From: Atopsyche davidsoni
Lineage: Eukaryota > Arthropoda > Insecta > Trichoptera > Hydrobiosidae
Direction: 5' to 3'
Length of the DNA: 64,000 bases
NCBI GenBank assembly: GCA_022113835.1
Contig: JAILWY010000027.1
Coordinates: 13,868,501-13,932,500 of the forward strand
Below the pieces are notes generated by a model. It searched no databases. It worked only from the letters and a program-made list of their open reading frames with translations, and was not told where the DNA came from. Shown here piece by piece: positions 1 through 12,943 of this stretch; position 1 is the first letter of the stretch, and every line of letters begins with the position of its first letter. The translations under genes and the position numbers were made by a program.

Positions 1-510
1 AAATAATAGCGTTGAGATAAATATTACGAGAAATAATTATTCTTTATCCACATTGTTCATATAATAACTTGTCTTCTGAGATATAATATGAACACTTTAA
101 TTCTTATCCATCTTTCTAAACGTAAAGGTCCAAAACGAAATGTATGATCGGATCCAGACTCGAAGCGTGTTCTCATAGACATATTAATATTTTGTTGTTC
201 TGTAAATTTATGCAAATATAAGAATAAAGTTTATTTAAAATTATCATTTAAAATGTTGTGATTGATTCAAATAACATAGCGAAAAATTTGATCGATTTCA
301 TTATCGCGAAACAGGTGAAATTCAAAACAATACCATAAGGGTTGTCGCAGCCATATGTGTCACCAGCAGACGCCTCTGGTCTGCAGCAGAAGTCGCTGGT
401 CAACTGACGCTGGTCAGTTGCATTGGCATAATTCCTCATGCACGAAAAGGCTTGCGACATGGCAGGCCAGTGCAATGGGAAGCAGAAAGCGCTCATGCGT
501 ATTGATTCCT

Positions 511-543
511 CGGTTCCGGTTCCCGTTCCGCTTCCGCTTCCGG
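511..543. repeat. GGTTCC-like hexamer repeat
   Basis: Short repeat of CGGTTCCCGTTCCGCTTCCG type before the (CT)n run. Confidence 0.7.
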
Positions 544-710
544 CCAGCAAACGGAAGTCGGTATCTTCAGGGACAAACAATTGTCTCTCTTTCTCTCTCT
601 CTCTCTCTTATATTTATAAATATATGTATATAGCTATTTACATATATATATAAATATGTATAATTTTTTTTTATGATTATATACAAATATACAAACAATA
701 TATATATATT

Positions 711-845
<135 letters not shown>

Positions 846-1226
846 ACAATCGACTAAAATTAGTTTTTTAAAAATGTATTGAAACAAGATTCTGCCGCGG
901 GTGCCGCTGCGGCCGGCACTTGTGGCTGTCCTGCCGCCGAGGCTAACCTCCTTAACAAATTGGATTTCTCCGTTTTCGCCAAAATCTCATTTCTTAGTCC
1001 CTAAGTGTATTTACTGGATATTCTTTATAGATTTAACGGGTTATGTCCATTGTTTAAAAGAGCTTTGTGTCAGTTACATCTGCGCTTTTATTTTGCTTAA
1101 TTTTCCTAAACAAACTTACACAAAAACAGACATATTCATAATTTTATAACAATTACATCGGTGACAAAAAATAATTAAAGAATTAACAAGTGATGAACAA
1201 TCGCGCGGCTTTTGCCCTGGGATTTT

Positions 1227-1231
<5 letters not shown>

Positions 1232-1324
<93 letters not shown>

Positions 1325-1346
1325 TACATATATATGTGTGTGTGTG
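1232..1346. repeat. (TA)n then (TG)n microsatellite
   Basis: AT run ending in TGTGTGTGTGTG, just left of the Helitron 3' end at 1370. Confidence 0.95.
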
Positions 1347-1604
1347 AAAATATAGGTTTATATATAATACTAGCGGATACCCGGCGCGTGCTACTACGCT
1401 AAATAAAGAAATAAAATACTTATTTTATTTTTTCAAAAAAAAAAAAAAGGGAAATTTTGTTTTTTTTATTAACTTTTTTACCCTAATGCTAGCGGATATA
1501 TTTAGTTTTTCCGGTAGGTATGTAAACATAACATTTTTACGGCGTTTCAACTCTGGAGGAAGCAACATAACTGGGATGTTGCGAAAAACAGGAATTTTCT
1601 AAGT

Positions 1605-1835
1605 TCAAACCAGCAACACTTGAGCCTTGTTGATAGTTATGGCAAAAGCCGGACGCACCGGAAACTGTAATCGCTTGAAATCGAAGGCCAAATCGGTTGA
1701 AATCATTGGAATTCGTGGTATCAGCACATCTTCTCTTTTACATTTGCCGCTGATGATTGTGGCTTCGATTAACTTCGAATAATTTTTTAACAGCAAGTCT
1801 TGTTCCGTTGCACAATTTAGGTGGATCTAAGTTGC
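1605..1835 (-). pseudogene. Helitron Pif1-type helicase C-terminal fragment
   Basis: The minus strand gives KREDVLIPRIPMISTD, FDFKRLQFPVRPAFAI and TINKAQ, the conserved C-terminal helicase block. It is joined to the replicase region with most of the helicase deleted, then degrades near 1605. Confidence 0.8.
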
Positions 1836-2017
1836 GAATGAGTATCTATGGTGAACCAACTTTTAAAGCTAATATGTGCGGTGGCATTCCAGATGGTTCC
1901 AAAGAGTAAAAAAAAAACTCTATTGGATAGTTGACAGCTTGTTCCTCATTTATAACTGTGTCAATCGATTTGTACTTGGCAACATCACCGGATAGCACAA
2001 TTACAATTGACCGTTTT

Positions 2018-2863
2018 CTAAATGAACAGCAAGATTTTAAACAGTTGGATATCGTTCGTTAATACTGAAACCAAGAATTCACCAGACAGCTTCATAACTG
2101 CTGATGTAACGACCCATCTGAAATTTAGTGATTTCGATTTGAAAGCTCGAACACTGCCATTAACATATTTGCATATGTACTTAATGGATTTCACGGAGTA
2201 GCAGTATTCCACATTGATATATGTTTTTGACAGTATTGGACTGTATAGAACAATCCATCTGTTATTAATGTCAATATCAACGTTTCTTAATTTAATGGTG
2301 GTGGTGAATCCTCCATCTTCTGGCTTTCGTCGTCTGTATTTCGGATATCCATTCTCACCAGTTTGAGTTTCATTAATCAAATCGCGTGGATATCTTTTCG
2401 TACATTTGCCCTCTTTTATGCAAGGCGAATTCATATTCAATGCTCCGCATGGGCCGTGAATCATGTTCTTACAAACAACGTCAAAAAGTATCGGATCTTC
2501 TTGTTGATTCGGTAGTTCTGCAGATATAACATAAAATCGTGCTGTAAACTCCGTTTTTGCCATTCAATCGAATACATCTAGCATTGCACTTTGCCGTATA
2601 TATATATTTTTATCGTGAGATCCATGAGTTTTTGTTTGAAAACTCTAGCTGTCAGATCGTGTCTGTGATGCGATGACTGACCATGCGATAGCAAATCTTT
2701 GATTTCCGACCAAGCAGGATTGTACGTAAATGTGATGAAAAGATCTGACCGTTCTGAGTTGTTTTTTTTTTTTGTTGTTTTGGCAGCCTGCATTATACAA
2801 CGGAAACGTCATACTAATCTTAACAAACATCCAGATTAGTGTTTTTTTGTTGGCAACCTGCAT
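2018..2863 (-). pseudogene. Helitron Rep/helicase protein, N-terminal replicase-region fragment
   Basis: Frames at 2863-2578 and 2563-2018 carry DLFITFTYNPAWSEI, DLTARVFKQKL and HGPCGALNMNSPCIKEGKC, TKRYPRD, all typical of the Helitron-like N domain. The HUH motif (normally ...GLPHAH) expected after YGKVQC is missing in the gap between the two frames, so the nickase is dead. Confidence 0.82.
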
Positions 2864-3125
2864 ATACGCGAAAATGTTAGTTTCTTTTTTGAAATGTCAA
2901 AATGTTTAAACTTTTGTATGGGAAATGTCGAAAATCTACTTAATATAATAAACCGAAGTTGACTATCGATTGTTATATTTTAGTGGCCTCAAACCACCTT
3001 AGTATTTTTAGCTTTATTTTTTTTAGTAAATAAAACCGGTTTGGGGCACATCGGTTCGATGGTTTTAAAGATTAGCGCAGCCAAATAACCGCCAGTTTTT
3101 GAGTTTGTGTTTTATATATATAGAT

Positions 3126-4770
3126 ATGTGTGTGTGTAAGCGGTTGATTGGCCGGGCAGTGCGCTCTTTCTTTTCTTGCAAGGTAGCACTTGTTTTAGGC
3201 TATTTAGTTGTTTAACTTTACCCTACTTACTCATTGCACTACAGGGAAAACCTTTTCGTATATCATATACTTTGTTTACAAACACGTCATAAAATGTAAT
3301 GTATTATTAAAAAAATAAACGTCATCCCAGCCTGCGTCTCGCGTGTATTCAATGAGATGAATGAGTTCGCAGTCGGCCCCGACTTTGAACCATGAGTTTC
3401 TTGTCAATAATGCCAAGACATGATTATTTTTACCTCGTTCATACGGGCAATTTAAAAAAATAGAAAGGATTGAGTCAATTGCAAACAACATTTGTGTTAC
3501 ACCGAACAAGCTATTATTGTTTCGTAAATTGTCATATTACCTTGACTAGTTTACCACATGATTTCCGACATTCTAATAAATAATAAAAGTGCAATTTAAA
3601 CTCACCCGATATAAAACCGGAGTTGAATAATCTCCTCATTATTCGAGAGAGTCGAAGAGCTTTGTCAATTTTAATTAAAATGCTACATTTAATACAGCTT
3701 TTCAAATAATGGAGCATGCGACTGACCCAGTGCGCACGCGAGTGGCCTCGAGGAGGCTCGGCGGGGCGCCTCGCCACCGGCACCTCGAGTCCCGGGCCAA
3801 GGGACGAGACTTGGGTGGCGGCCAAGCCCGTTCCGAGAGGAAAAACATGATTCAAGTGAATTTCGAGATTTATTTATGCGGGAAAACACTCTAAGTAATA
3901 TCTTAATAGTTCAAACGGATAACTTTTTGTCGCTTTATTGGGTATCTGTATATATTTTTTCATACATTCAAAATATTAATGAATCAAGTGTATGTAATCA
4001 ATTTGTAGAAATCAGTATGTTTTCTACAAATTATCTCCTGGAAAATAAATATGTTTCTGGAATATAGTGCTCCAGCGTCAGAGCGGAACCTCCGTCGGCC
4101 CGCGCCGTGTCCGATACGGTGGCACAAATTTGCTGAAATTGCTAACACGGAAAGGTCGGAGGAACTGAATCGGATCCTCGCCTGACCGGATACCTTGACG
4201 TGGAAAATAAAGGATTCTAAGGACGTAATTAAATTCTCCCAAGGATTTCTGCGAGCAGACGAATTTGCGATATCTCCTTGTGGTTATGCATATTTATTTT
4301 TCAAATCAATAAAGAATGAATAAAAAACGTTGAAATATAAATATTATATTATTTACATCCAAGTCTACTACTGGAGTATGTTTTATGTCTCATGATTTGA
4401 CACCATGATTTTTTATTTTAATAGCAATGGACAGATTTGAAATAAAAATAAAAATAACGAAAATTCTGAACCGCTAACGTTCTAAAATAGAAATAAAATT
4501 TTGTTCTGCGAGAGACATTAAGTTTACTTAGCGGGTAATAAGCAATCTCACTGAACTGAAGTATAATAACAGCCGCCGCCTGTCAGTCACCCGGCGCGGG
4601 GGTGGGGCCTGAAATGTAAGGCGAAGCCTCGGGGAGATGTGAATAATTCCATCACATCTTTAGAGGAAAAATACTTAATAACAGTTAATTTTCATATTTG
4701 CCTGTCAATTCTTTAGAGAATACTGAACTGGAAAAATGAGCATTTGTTCAAAACAACGTAAACAATTTTG
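3126..4770. other. No gene recognised
   Basis: AT-rich DNA with a GC-rich patch at 3709-3850 that opens short frames on both strands (no family resemblance). Another GC-rich spot is at 4560-4630. Confidence 0.5.
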
Positions 4771-4775
4771 GTTCG

Positions 4776-4885
<110 letters not shown>

Positions 4886-4977
4886 TGTATATTTGTATAT
4901 ATATATTTATTTGTGCAGGCATAGCATTTACACTTTTATTTTTATTTTTTCCAAATACCTTCCAGTTTTAGGTTTCA

Positions 4978-5141
4978 GATAAGAAGAAACATGTCCAACA
5001 AGATCGCGCTGCTTCGGTGCCACTCGGCTCCGGGCTTATCTCGGTTGGTCTCAGAAGAGACATTTATCTTGTTCGGAGATATCGATAAACATCCTTATCT
5101 AGGGAGGGACCGAGGGACTCAGCGATAAAGATATGAGATAG
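4978..5141. promoter_or_regulatory. Cluster of GATA-type motifs
   Basis: In about 165 bases: GATAAG at 4978, CTTATC 5035, TTATCT 5064, GATATCGATAA 5078, CTTATCT 5094, GATAA 5124, then AGATATGAGATA to 5141. Local GC is higher than around it. Possible enhancer for a GATA factor; function is inference. Confidence 0.45.
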
Positions 5142-6672
5142 GCGGGGCGCTTGTCCTGGGGACTGATGCGTTCTGGAGATATTTTTTGCTTTTTCCTTGT
5201 TTTTGAATGAACTATCTTTCAACATAGAAAAAGCGTGTTGAGGTATTAGGCACTTGACTGTTAATTTTTTTTTAAATTATAATTGTTCCAAAACAAAGAT
5301 TAGGCTTTTTTTCTTGCATTGGCAAATAGTATTTTATAATTCTACTAAATTTTTGGGATGAACAAAAGATAAATTCATTTATAATATTGAACTCGTAAGA
5401 ATCGTTCTTAAATTAGGAATACACAACCTGGTTATTGAAAACATCATAAAATCACTTGCCATTGGGCACCGTCGGGGGCGTCATACGAAATTCTCTATAA
5501 AATTGATACGGTAGGTTATTTTTACACTATTCTTAAATCAACCATAAAAATTTGCGTCATATTTATGCTTTTTAAAAAAAACCATGATTAATATTATTAA
5601 ATTTAATATTACTTTTAATATTGGGTTTCGGTGGTAAGTAATCGGCCATTCCTTATTGCGTTTATGAACTAAAACGAATAAAAGTAATACGCGAGGGTGC
5701 CTCGACCGCTATCTCGGGAGCCATTCCCGGTAATGAAAACGAAGGATATAATAATGATGATTATTTGTTTGTCCGAGGCCGCCGATATTGCCGCCCCTAA
5801 TTACGCCCTCCATCAGCGGCACTTCTCTCGCCGCTCACGTCCGCGCGCGTGCCGGCCGCGGCCGACTCTCGGGCGTCCGCTGATTGTAATTAACTGTTTA
5901 CGCGAGTCGAGTTGCGTGTAACGTTATTACGTAATAACGCTTAGAGTGGTCACAGGGGCGGCCGCGCGACGCCGCTCACCTGCGAGCCCGCGCCGCCAGG
6001 CTCAATGATTATATTTCAGAAACCAAAGTACTTCAGTATTCATTCAAGTCAATCAGTGGGTTTCACAATCGCACTTTTTACAATTATATGGACATAAAGG
6101 TTATAAACGGAAAAAAATAAAAGTTAATAATAGTCTCATTAAAAATAATAGCCGCATTGGCAGAAGAGTTCGCGGATGTTCGTCGTCACGCTCCTCATAT
6201 TGAGTAGGAAATTTTTGGTAGGATTTTTAATTCGATACAATTCACCTCGACCGCTGTCACCGGAGCAAATACCGCATGACAATCATGATCTATTTAACAA
6301 TTAGATATTAAAATTAAAGTGATATCCCTTGTGAAACTTCTCATTATACGATTAATTTCACTTTTTGCTAAATAAACTATATATTATCCTGAAACTTTCG
6401 AGCTCACGTCATTCAAATGATTCTACCGATTTGTTTAAGATAAACTCGACTGTCATTTCGTTTCTTCCTCGGAATTTTTTCGGAATCATTCTACTTTTAC
6501 GTTTACTGTGCCCAAATCCTCAAATTCTACAAATCCGTTCGCGTGACAAATGCAGTGCGGGCGCCAGGCTGTCTGAGTGATGAAACCTTGCACAGGAATA
6601 TAACACAACATTCTTGCATTGTATACATTAAGTGACTAAATTATCCACAGTAAAATTAATTATACGATAAAT

Positions 6673-6830
6673 ATTTTTGACAGAGAGTACTAAGTATTTA
6701 AATAAAATACTTGAGTGTTTTTTCCACATGTTAATTTTTATTGGTGACCGGTTTCGCCAACCGTTGGCATTATCAAACTCAGTTTGATAATTACTAAAGT
6801 ATTTAATTAAAAATATTCAAATATTTTGCC
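6673..6830. mobile_element. Fold-back MITE, partial copy
   Basis: TTTTGACAGAGAGTACTAAG, then TTTTTCCACATGTTAATTTT, TATTGGTGACCGGTTTCGCC and an internal AACTCAGTTTGATAATT. Only one arm and part of the loop are left. Confidence 0.7.
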
Positions 6831-7135
6831 TGCTAAATTCATAATAAATATTATTGTACAACGTATTATTTATTTATAAGTATGTAGATGCGGTGTCGGC
6901 AAATTTTTCGGATATTAAATAATTGCCAAAGGCATTATTCCGACAATTAAAAAAATAGTGAGTGATCATTTGAGATAAATATTGACGAAAGTGGCTTTTA
7001 ATTAAGTTTAACCACAACGAGCGGCTGGCGCGTCGCCCAGCGGGGGCTCGGCGGGCGCAGCCGTCGATCCCCGCATCCACTGCAGACTTGTTGCTGGCCG
7101 GAGCGCCCGCCCGCCCCGGCTGGCCGGAGCTCCCG

Positions 7136-7262
7136 CCCGCCCCGCGCCCGCCCGCCCCGCCCGCCCCGCCCGCCCCGCCCGCCCCGCCCGCCCCGCCCGC
7201 CCCGCCCGCCCCGCCCGCCCCGCGCCGCCCGCCCCGCGCCGCCCGCCCCGCGCCCGCCCCGG
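7136..7262. repeat. GC-rich minisatellite (CCCGCCCG-type)
   Basis: About 12 units of CCCGCCCGC with small variants such as GCGCCGCCC. It yields artificial Pro/Ala or Gly-rich frames on both strands. Confidence 0.9.
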
Positions 7263-8449
7263 CCCATACCCGGCGCCGCACCGTCTGTGTCCGCAGCCGC
7301 CTACCCCTGCTACTGCGCCGCCGACTTCTCCCGAGTGTTTCCTTTCAAAACTTTGCTCAAATTAATTTCTTTTCCGTCTCGAAACTCGACGTTAATTGAG
7401 ACAGATCGAAGTTTATGGCGCCTGTGATTTCCGCCTAATCAAATCTTGCGGGCCGCCCGGTGGCTGATAGCCGGATAATGCGCTCGGGATAGTTTTTAGT
7501 TATTTTAAGCTCATCTAGTGGCCAATTTTTCTATACAAATAAGTGAACGTACACTACCAGGAATGTACGTGCATTGACAAATATTGTTAAACTTAATTTA
7601 TCAAAAATCGGTCGGTCGGAATAGCGCACAAGCTACTTTTGGGATGAAAATGGACGAAAGCGTAATATAACTCGGCAAAAACTGTAACACTGGTGAAAAA
7701 AGTTCTTCTTTCTTAAGAACATAAATCAGTATCCGATAATTTATTCTGTAACATATTTACACTTCCAAAATGTCTCGAATCTTTCAAAATCCACAGAGAA
7801 CGTGCTCGGCGAGAGGGGCGCCCGGGGCGGCCATCGGCACGTAGGCTGCCATTACAGTAAAGACTTCATTATCGCCCGTGGAGACCCATAAACTTTAAAC
7901 GAACCCCCGCCCCCGCCTTTGTTTAGACTCCGAGGGCGCCGAACGAGACGGTCGTGTAAATAAAAATTAGCTTTTGGGAACATATTTATGGGTTTTCTGA
8001 ATTGATGGGATTTTCGGAATTGTGTTTTTTTGGGCGGATTTGTGTTGTGATGAGGGTCGAATAAATTGCGTCGCTTTTTTAAAGTTATATCGGTTTTGTC
8101 GCGTCTCTCACTTTACGCTGGAATTAAGCGTCTTCGTAGATTGCGTCTCGGGAACTCTATGGGGAAACTTCACTTACAAAGATAAATCGCACTGCTCGTC
8201 TTCTCCGGACGTTCGCCGGGGCGTCCACGAGGTGCAGCAACGCAGCCCCGACACGATACAGTAGCGCTTCTGCATTCACGAAAAACTACTACTCAATTAT
8301 ATAAGTTAATTTGAAAAAAATAAATTCTTTAATCTACAACTGACGATGCTGCTCGGTAATGTAAGCCTCATTTAAAAATTGTAATTATTATTGAATGGTG
8401 CTGCAGGAGATAAATTACTTGATGCTTGCATTGATTAGGTAATTCGCGC

Positions 8450-8482
<33 letters not shown>

Positions 8483-9523
8483 AATATATATATTAAACAT
8501 TGCTCAAATTACAAAATAGGAGTTCTCAATTTTATTTTTAGGATAAAAGCTAATTTTTTAATATCTAAGGGTTCTTGTACCTTTATTCATAATAATAAAT
8601 ATAATTTGAAAAACACAATATATTTGCATCTATTCTTTTATTTTTATGGGGATGCCGGCAGTTCCGGAGAAGTTGCCGCTTGCGATTCAGTTTCTTCTTA
8701 GCAGGGCTAGGCGTTCACTCACGAGAGGGGTCCGGCGAGCCTCGAGCCTCCCATATCAATTTGGAAAGTTTCTTGGTTTGGCATTATCGTATTACGTTCA
8801 AATCAGATTAAATACTCAGACACTCTTCCGAATCCTCCGCCGAAACTTATTTTCATAATCCCACGGGGCCGGGAGGGCAAAGCTCCGTGAAATCCGGAAA
8901 GTTGGCCGAGCCGTCCGTTTGTCTCCGCGCGGCGTGGCCACTCTTTCTCTGCTACAGCGCTCTTTATATGTAGAGTTGAAATCGCCTATCTATTAGTGAG
9001 TGAGATCTCGCTTGGCGTAAATGCCGGGCGCCGGCCGCCTCTCGGGGCGGAGTACTCCCGCTGCAGCCGCGGCGCGCCCCTCGGTTCTCAGGGCGCTCTA
9101 TGCAAATGGAGAAGCCGCGGCCGCAATAGTCGGCCGCTAAATGGATTCCCGGAGCAGTTTTTAAAGTAAGATTACCTTAAGTCCCGGATTAAAACAAATT
9201 AAAGGTATTCTGACCTGAGTTCTAATGCGTATTCTTTGATTAAATTTTAAATTCTGCAAATCTCGGCGTCTTGATACTCGGCGTCTTGATACGCGGCAAG
9301 TAGTTCGCCATCAGCAATCACCAGTGCGGTATAAATATATAATATTTTTTAAATATACATACATATAAAGTGCGCAACTAAGTTTCAAGGTTTTACACAT
9401 AATATATATTTCACACATAGGTGTAGTCGACACACATGTCTAAAATTAAGATTTTTTTATAGCTTAGACAATAATAATATCAATACATATCACAACGTAA
9501 AAATATTTTTTCAAACAATGAAG

Positions 9524-10160
9524 ATGTCGAGTTTTGTGCCAAAGAAACAGCATTTGCGGGAAGCTATGCTTTTCTGCATTAATTAAAAAAAAATGCAACT
9601 GAAGTACTTCGTTTGCTTGAAGAGGTCTTCGGCAAACATGCACCATCGAAAACTAACTACTGAAACTTGGTTTAAACGCTTCAGAAAGACGTTTTCAGAA
9701 GTTTTCGACACCGAGGACAAAGAGCGCTCTGATAGACCAAAAACAATTGAGGGCGCCGATCTGCAGGCGTCCAAATAAAGATGATATGCAAACACAACAT
9801 CAACTTGCGAAGGCATTTGGTATTTACATGTCATGGGAAAAAATCAAAGGCAAGAACAATGCAAAGCACGACAACGCTCCGTGCCATCGCACTTCCATCT
9901 TTCAGGACAACATCAAAACGCTGAAATGGTATCTGTTACCGCACCCGACGTATTCACCAGACCAGGCCCCTTCCGATTATCTCTTTGTCCGGTCAATGGC
10001 GCATGGCTTGGCTGGGCTAAACATGGCTAATTTCGAAGAAGTGGAACATTGGTTGGATGGATGGTTTCGGTCCAAAGACGCGTCGTTGTATCGTCACAAT
10101 CTTCATGTATTGCCAGAGAAATTGCAAAAATGTGTTACCAGCGAAGGACGATACATTTAA
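9524..10160 (+). pseudogene. mariner transposase relic
   Basis: Begins MSSFVPKKQHLREAM and runs on across frames: VLRLLEEVFGKHAPS, WFKRFRKTFSEVFDTED, then HDNAPCHRTS (second catalytic Asp), YSPDQAPSDYLF (third Asp) and LPEKLQKCVTSEGRYI before TAA. The middle third, with the first catalytic Asp, is deleted and the frame shifts near 9778. Confidence 0.87.
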
Positions 10161-10256
10161 TAAACCGTTTTTTTTTATTTCCATGAAATTAACAATTTTT
10201 CATTTATTAAAAAAACCCCAAAACGTAACCTAATCTAACCTAATATAAATATAAAT

Positions 10257-10620
10257 AATCAATATTTTTGATAGAGAGTACTTGGTAGGATTTCATTTTG
10301 ATATTTTAAATATACTAAAATACTTGAGTGATTTTTCCACATGTTAATCTTTAATAGTGAACGGTTTCACCAACCATTCACGTTTGCACTATAAAACTAA
10401 GTTTGATCATGCCAACGTGAAAAGTAATCAAAAACGAAACCTCAAAAAAGGTTTTTATTTTATAGTTATAAATAATTAATTTACTGCTCATATTGAAAGA
10501 GGTATATGCCAAAAGATTATTCATAATTGAAATAAAATATCACAAATAAGCAAACATTGATAATGATAACGAACCGAGCATAACTTACATTTCCGATCTC
10601 CTTGAAAAGACAACCTTTAA
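10257..10620. mobile_element. Fold-back MITE plus linked tail, second copy
   Basis: Starts AGAGAGTACTTGG with GATTTCATTTTGATATTTTA, has one arm (TTTTTCCACATGTTAATC, GAACGGTTTCACCAACC), then the tail shared with 44.33-44.51 kb in opposite orientation. One arm of the hairpin is missing. Confidence 0.75.
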
Positions 10621-10651
10621 AAAAGTATATATATAATATATATGTGTATAT

Positions 10652-12943
10652 TAGGGTGTCCCTTATATGACCAAAAAATTTTTTTTTTCAAATTTCGAAA
10701 TGGGTACCCTCTACTTTTTTTAGTAATGCTATAAGAGTCTTAAATATAAAATTTCATATTTCTAGCATAATTGCAACCAGTGCCGACCGAGCTTCAAAGT
10801 TTAGTAAAAAACGTGTTTTGTCTTGATATTTCGGTCTGGTATAAAATCATTATAAATGCAATAAATTAAGTAAAAAATAGTAAAAATTCAATTAGATGAA
10901 CATTAATCTTTAATCAAAAACATGAAGTAATAACAATCAGCCAGGGTAATTTTTTTTTAGAGTTGTTTTTTTACAGTCCGGATACAATTTTCTATGTTCC
11001 TGGACACAGCGCAGCAAGAACTGTTTTTGTTCTTCTTCAGCCGTGATAAGTCCGTTAAAATCTTGCATCATTTTAACAGCCCTTTCAGCAGTATCATTCA
11101 CAACTCTCAAATAACTTATTTTTCTTTTAGCTTCCAGAAAAGCAGCATTATTATTCCAGGAAGATACATCTTCCTTTAGAAAACTGTCGTCGATCTGCAG
11201 TCGTGATAAAAATTGTTTGCTCTTTTCCGATACGAAATTATCCAGTGTTTTGCCTGGAAAAAAAAGGAAAATAAGATAAAGAACAAATAAATCTACAACA
11301 ATTTAAATATATCACAAAAAGTCAATTAAACTTACCAAACAACCTTTGGGGCAGTTCTTCCTTTGACGGGTCATAGCGTTTGCTAAAATCTGAGGTTTTG
11401 TCCCGGTTGAAGTTGGCAATCATTTTCTTTTTAGTTTGGTTATCAACTTCATCATCAAACAGTGATAGAATAACTGTCTCTTCACATAAATACCACAAGT
11501 GATGGCTAAACTTGCTTATAGAAGCATTAGAAATTGTTGCGTCAACTTTTTCGTACTCTTTTAACATCTTCAAGAAGCGCAAATCTTGGTTAGGTGCTTT
11601 GATCGCCACTGTACATTCGAGCCAAGGTTTAACATACAACACCACGACAAATAAGCAAACATCTTGTAGAGCCTTTTTGTCCTTCGCAGTTATTCTGCAT
11701 TGTGACTGAAGTGAACATATTTTTAAAGAATAGATCGCTCTCGCCATCCAGCGAGCCTGATGCATTGCTCCGGGGGGCCTTAGTTTTAATTTTTCCTCTG
11801 TGTCTCCTCCCAAAAATATTACGCACAGTTCGACCAATTCGCGGTAGTCATCTCTTACATAACCTTTGTCTAATTCTGCCTTATAAAATATTAACAAAGC
11901 TTGAATGTCTGTCTCGGCAACACGTTGTTTTACGAAATTAAGAGATGGTTCAATGTTACTAGCGTCGATGTTTTTCCAATTTTCTCTGAACTTTTTAAAC
12001 ATTGGAATATCTGGGCTACTAGTAATTTGCTTAATTTTGCTTTCAAAGACAGCTTTTAGGACCAATTCATAAACATGATGACGACAGGCGAAAAGCAGCA
12101 ATTCTCTTCCTAAAGTTTGCTCCAAAATAGCACAAGCTCCATTGAAACGGCCAGTATTGGAAGCTGTTGTGTCGCAGCACATTATTTGTACTTTATCGTG
12201 AAGGTTCCAGTCAAAGAGAGCTGTTGAGACAGCCTTAGCTAGATGTTTTCCAGAAGAATGTTCTAGTTTCGGCACTGCAAGAAGCTGTTCCTTATCGTCA
12301 AACGAAGCAATAACTGGCAAGCGTTCTTCTTTAGAACTTCGTACATCCAACCCGGGTAATAGTTTTCCATCCCAATGGACTGTGACTACGTCGGGTACAT
12401 TGTTTTGGAAGTCAGATTTTATTGCTTCTGCCCTTGATTTTCTAGTTTCAGTACGAATTCGCTGAATCGAGGATTTGTTAATAGGGAAATCATCGCTGCT
12501 CAGACCAAGCGCTTCTACCACCGCATTAAGAATGTAAACGGAGTCTCTAATACTTAGCTGGCATCGATCTAAAGCTGCAACTAGTTTAGGTGTTAGATGT
12601 CGATTAGATGGTAATTTTGCACCATTTATTTGATATCTAGGCAAACCAATAAGGAAAATATTTTGTTTATCACTCCGTAATTCCACCGACATGTTAACGC
12701 ACTAAACAATGGAGCACTACTAATCTCAAAAATCACGTATGAAATGACAAATAAAACATGCAGTTACAAGTCACAGCGCAGTACTTACGCAACTTGTATG
12801 GACAAGTTAAAATCGCAAGTCGGCACGGGTTACCGTTTATAAATCGAACTAATATTTTTTTCTAGACAATATAGGGTTATTACTAAACTTTTAAGAAGGT
12901 ACGCGTAAAAAAATATTGAACTTGAAATATAAGGGACACCCTT
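10652..12943 (-). mobile_element. Family A DNA transposon, copy 1 (both ends present)
   Basis: Begins TAGGGTGTCCCTTATATGAC and ends near TAAGGGACACCCTTA, so it has short terminal inverted repeats. It carries the only uninterrupted transposase frame of the five copies. Its left flank is an AT-rich run; its right end is fused directly to copy 2. An 8-bp or shorter target duplication cannot be read in such flanks. The superfamily is not certain; the TAGGG ends and the D...CxxH pattern of the protein are hAT-like. Confidence 0.85.
10937..12692 (-). CDS. Family A transposase-like protein, two exons, open (557 aa)
   Basis: Exon 1 runs 12692-11336 and exon 2 11253-10937, joined across an 82-base GT-AG intron. 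The joint codon is GGC and both exons are open to the TGA. Start MSVELRSDKQN is shared with copies 2, 4 and 5. Motifs seen are HWDGKLLPG, CCDTTASNTG and CRHHVYELVL, spaced like the D, D and C/H blocks of RNase-H-fold transposases such as hAT; the third acidic residue is not assignable. Compared with copies 2 and 5 it has an in-frame loss of roughly 200 residues after residue 32, so a likely DNA-binding region is gone while the core is kept. It may act as a repressor or be inert. I do not recognise a named protein. Confidence 0.75.

Larger units (their letters stand above)
1370..3124 (-). mobile_element. Helitron family 1, copy 1 (deletion derivative)
   Basis: Read on the minus strand it starts TCTATATATAAAACACAAAC at 3124 and ends GCGCCGGGTATCCGCTAG at 1370. 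A precedes the 5' TC and T follows the 3' CTAG, as expected for Helitron insertion between A and T. Inside are Rep-region and Pif1-helicase fragments. At about 1.75 kb it is far shorter than autonomous Helitrons. Confidence 0.88.
5142..9340. other. No gene recognised; several GC-rich islets
   Basis: Islets near 5770-5990, 7020-7330, 7795-7950, 8160-8260 and 8860-9140 stand out from the AT-rich background. Apart from the minisatellite and the MITE fragment at 6.7 kb, nothing repeats. Possible regulatory DNA of a neighbouring gene; no exon seen. Confidence 0.4.

Noticed and set aside
6874..7399. Gly/Arg- or Pro/Ala-rich frames over the GC minisatellite
   Set aside because: Open in several frames on both strands because of the repeat, not because of coding constraint.
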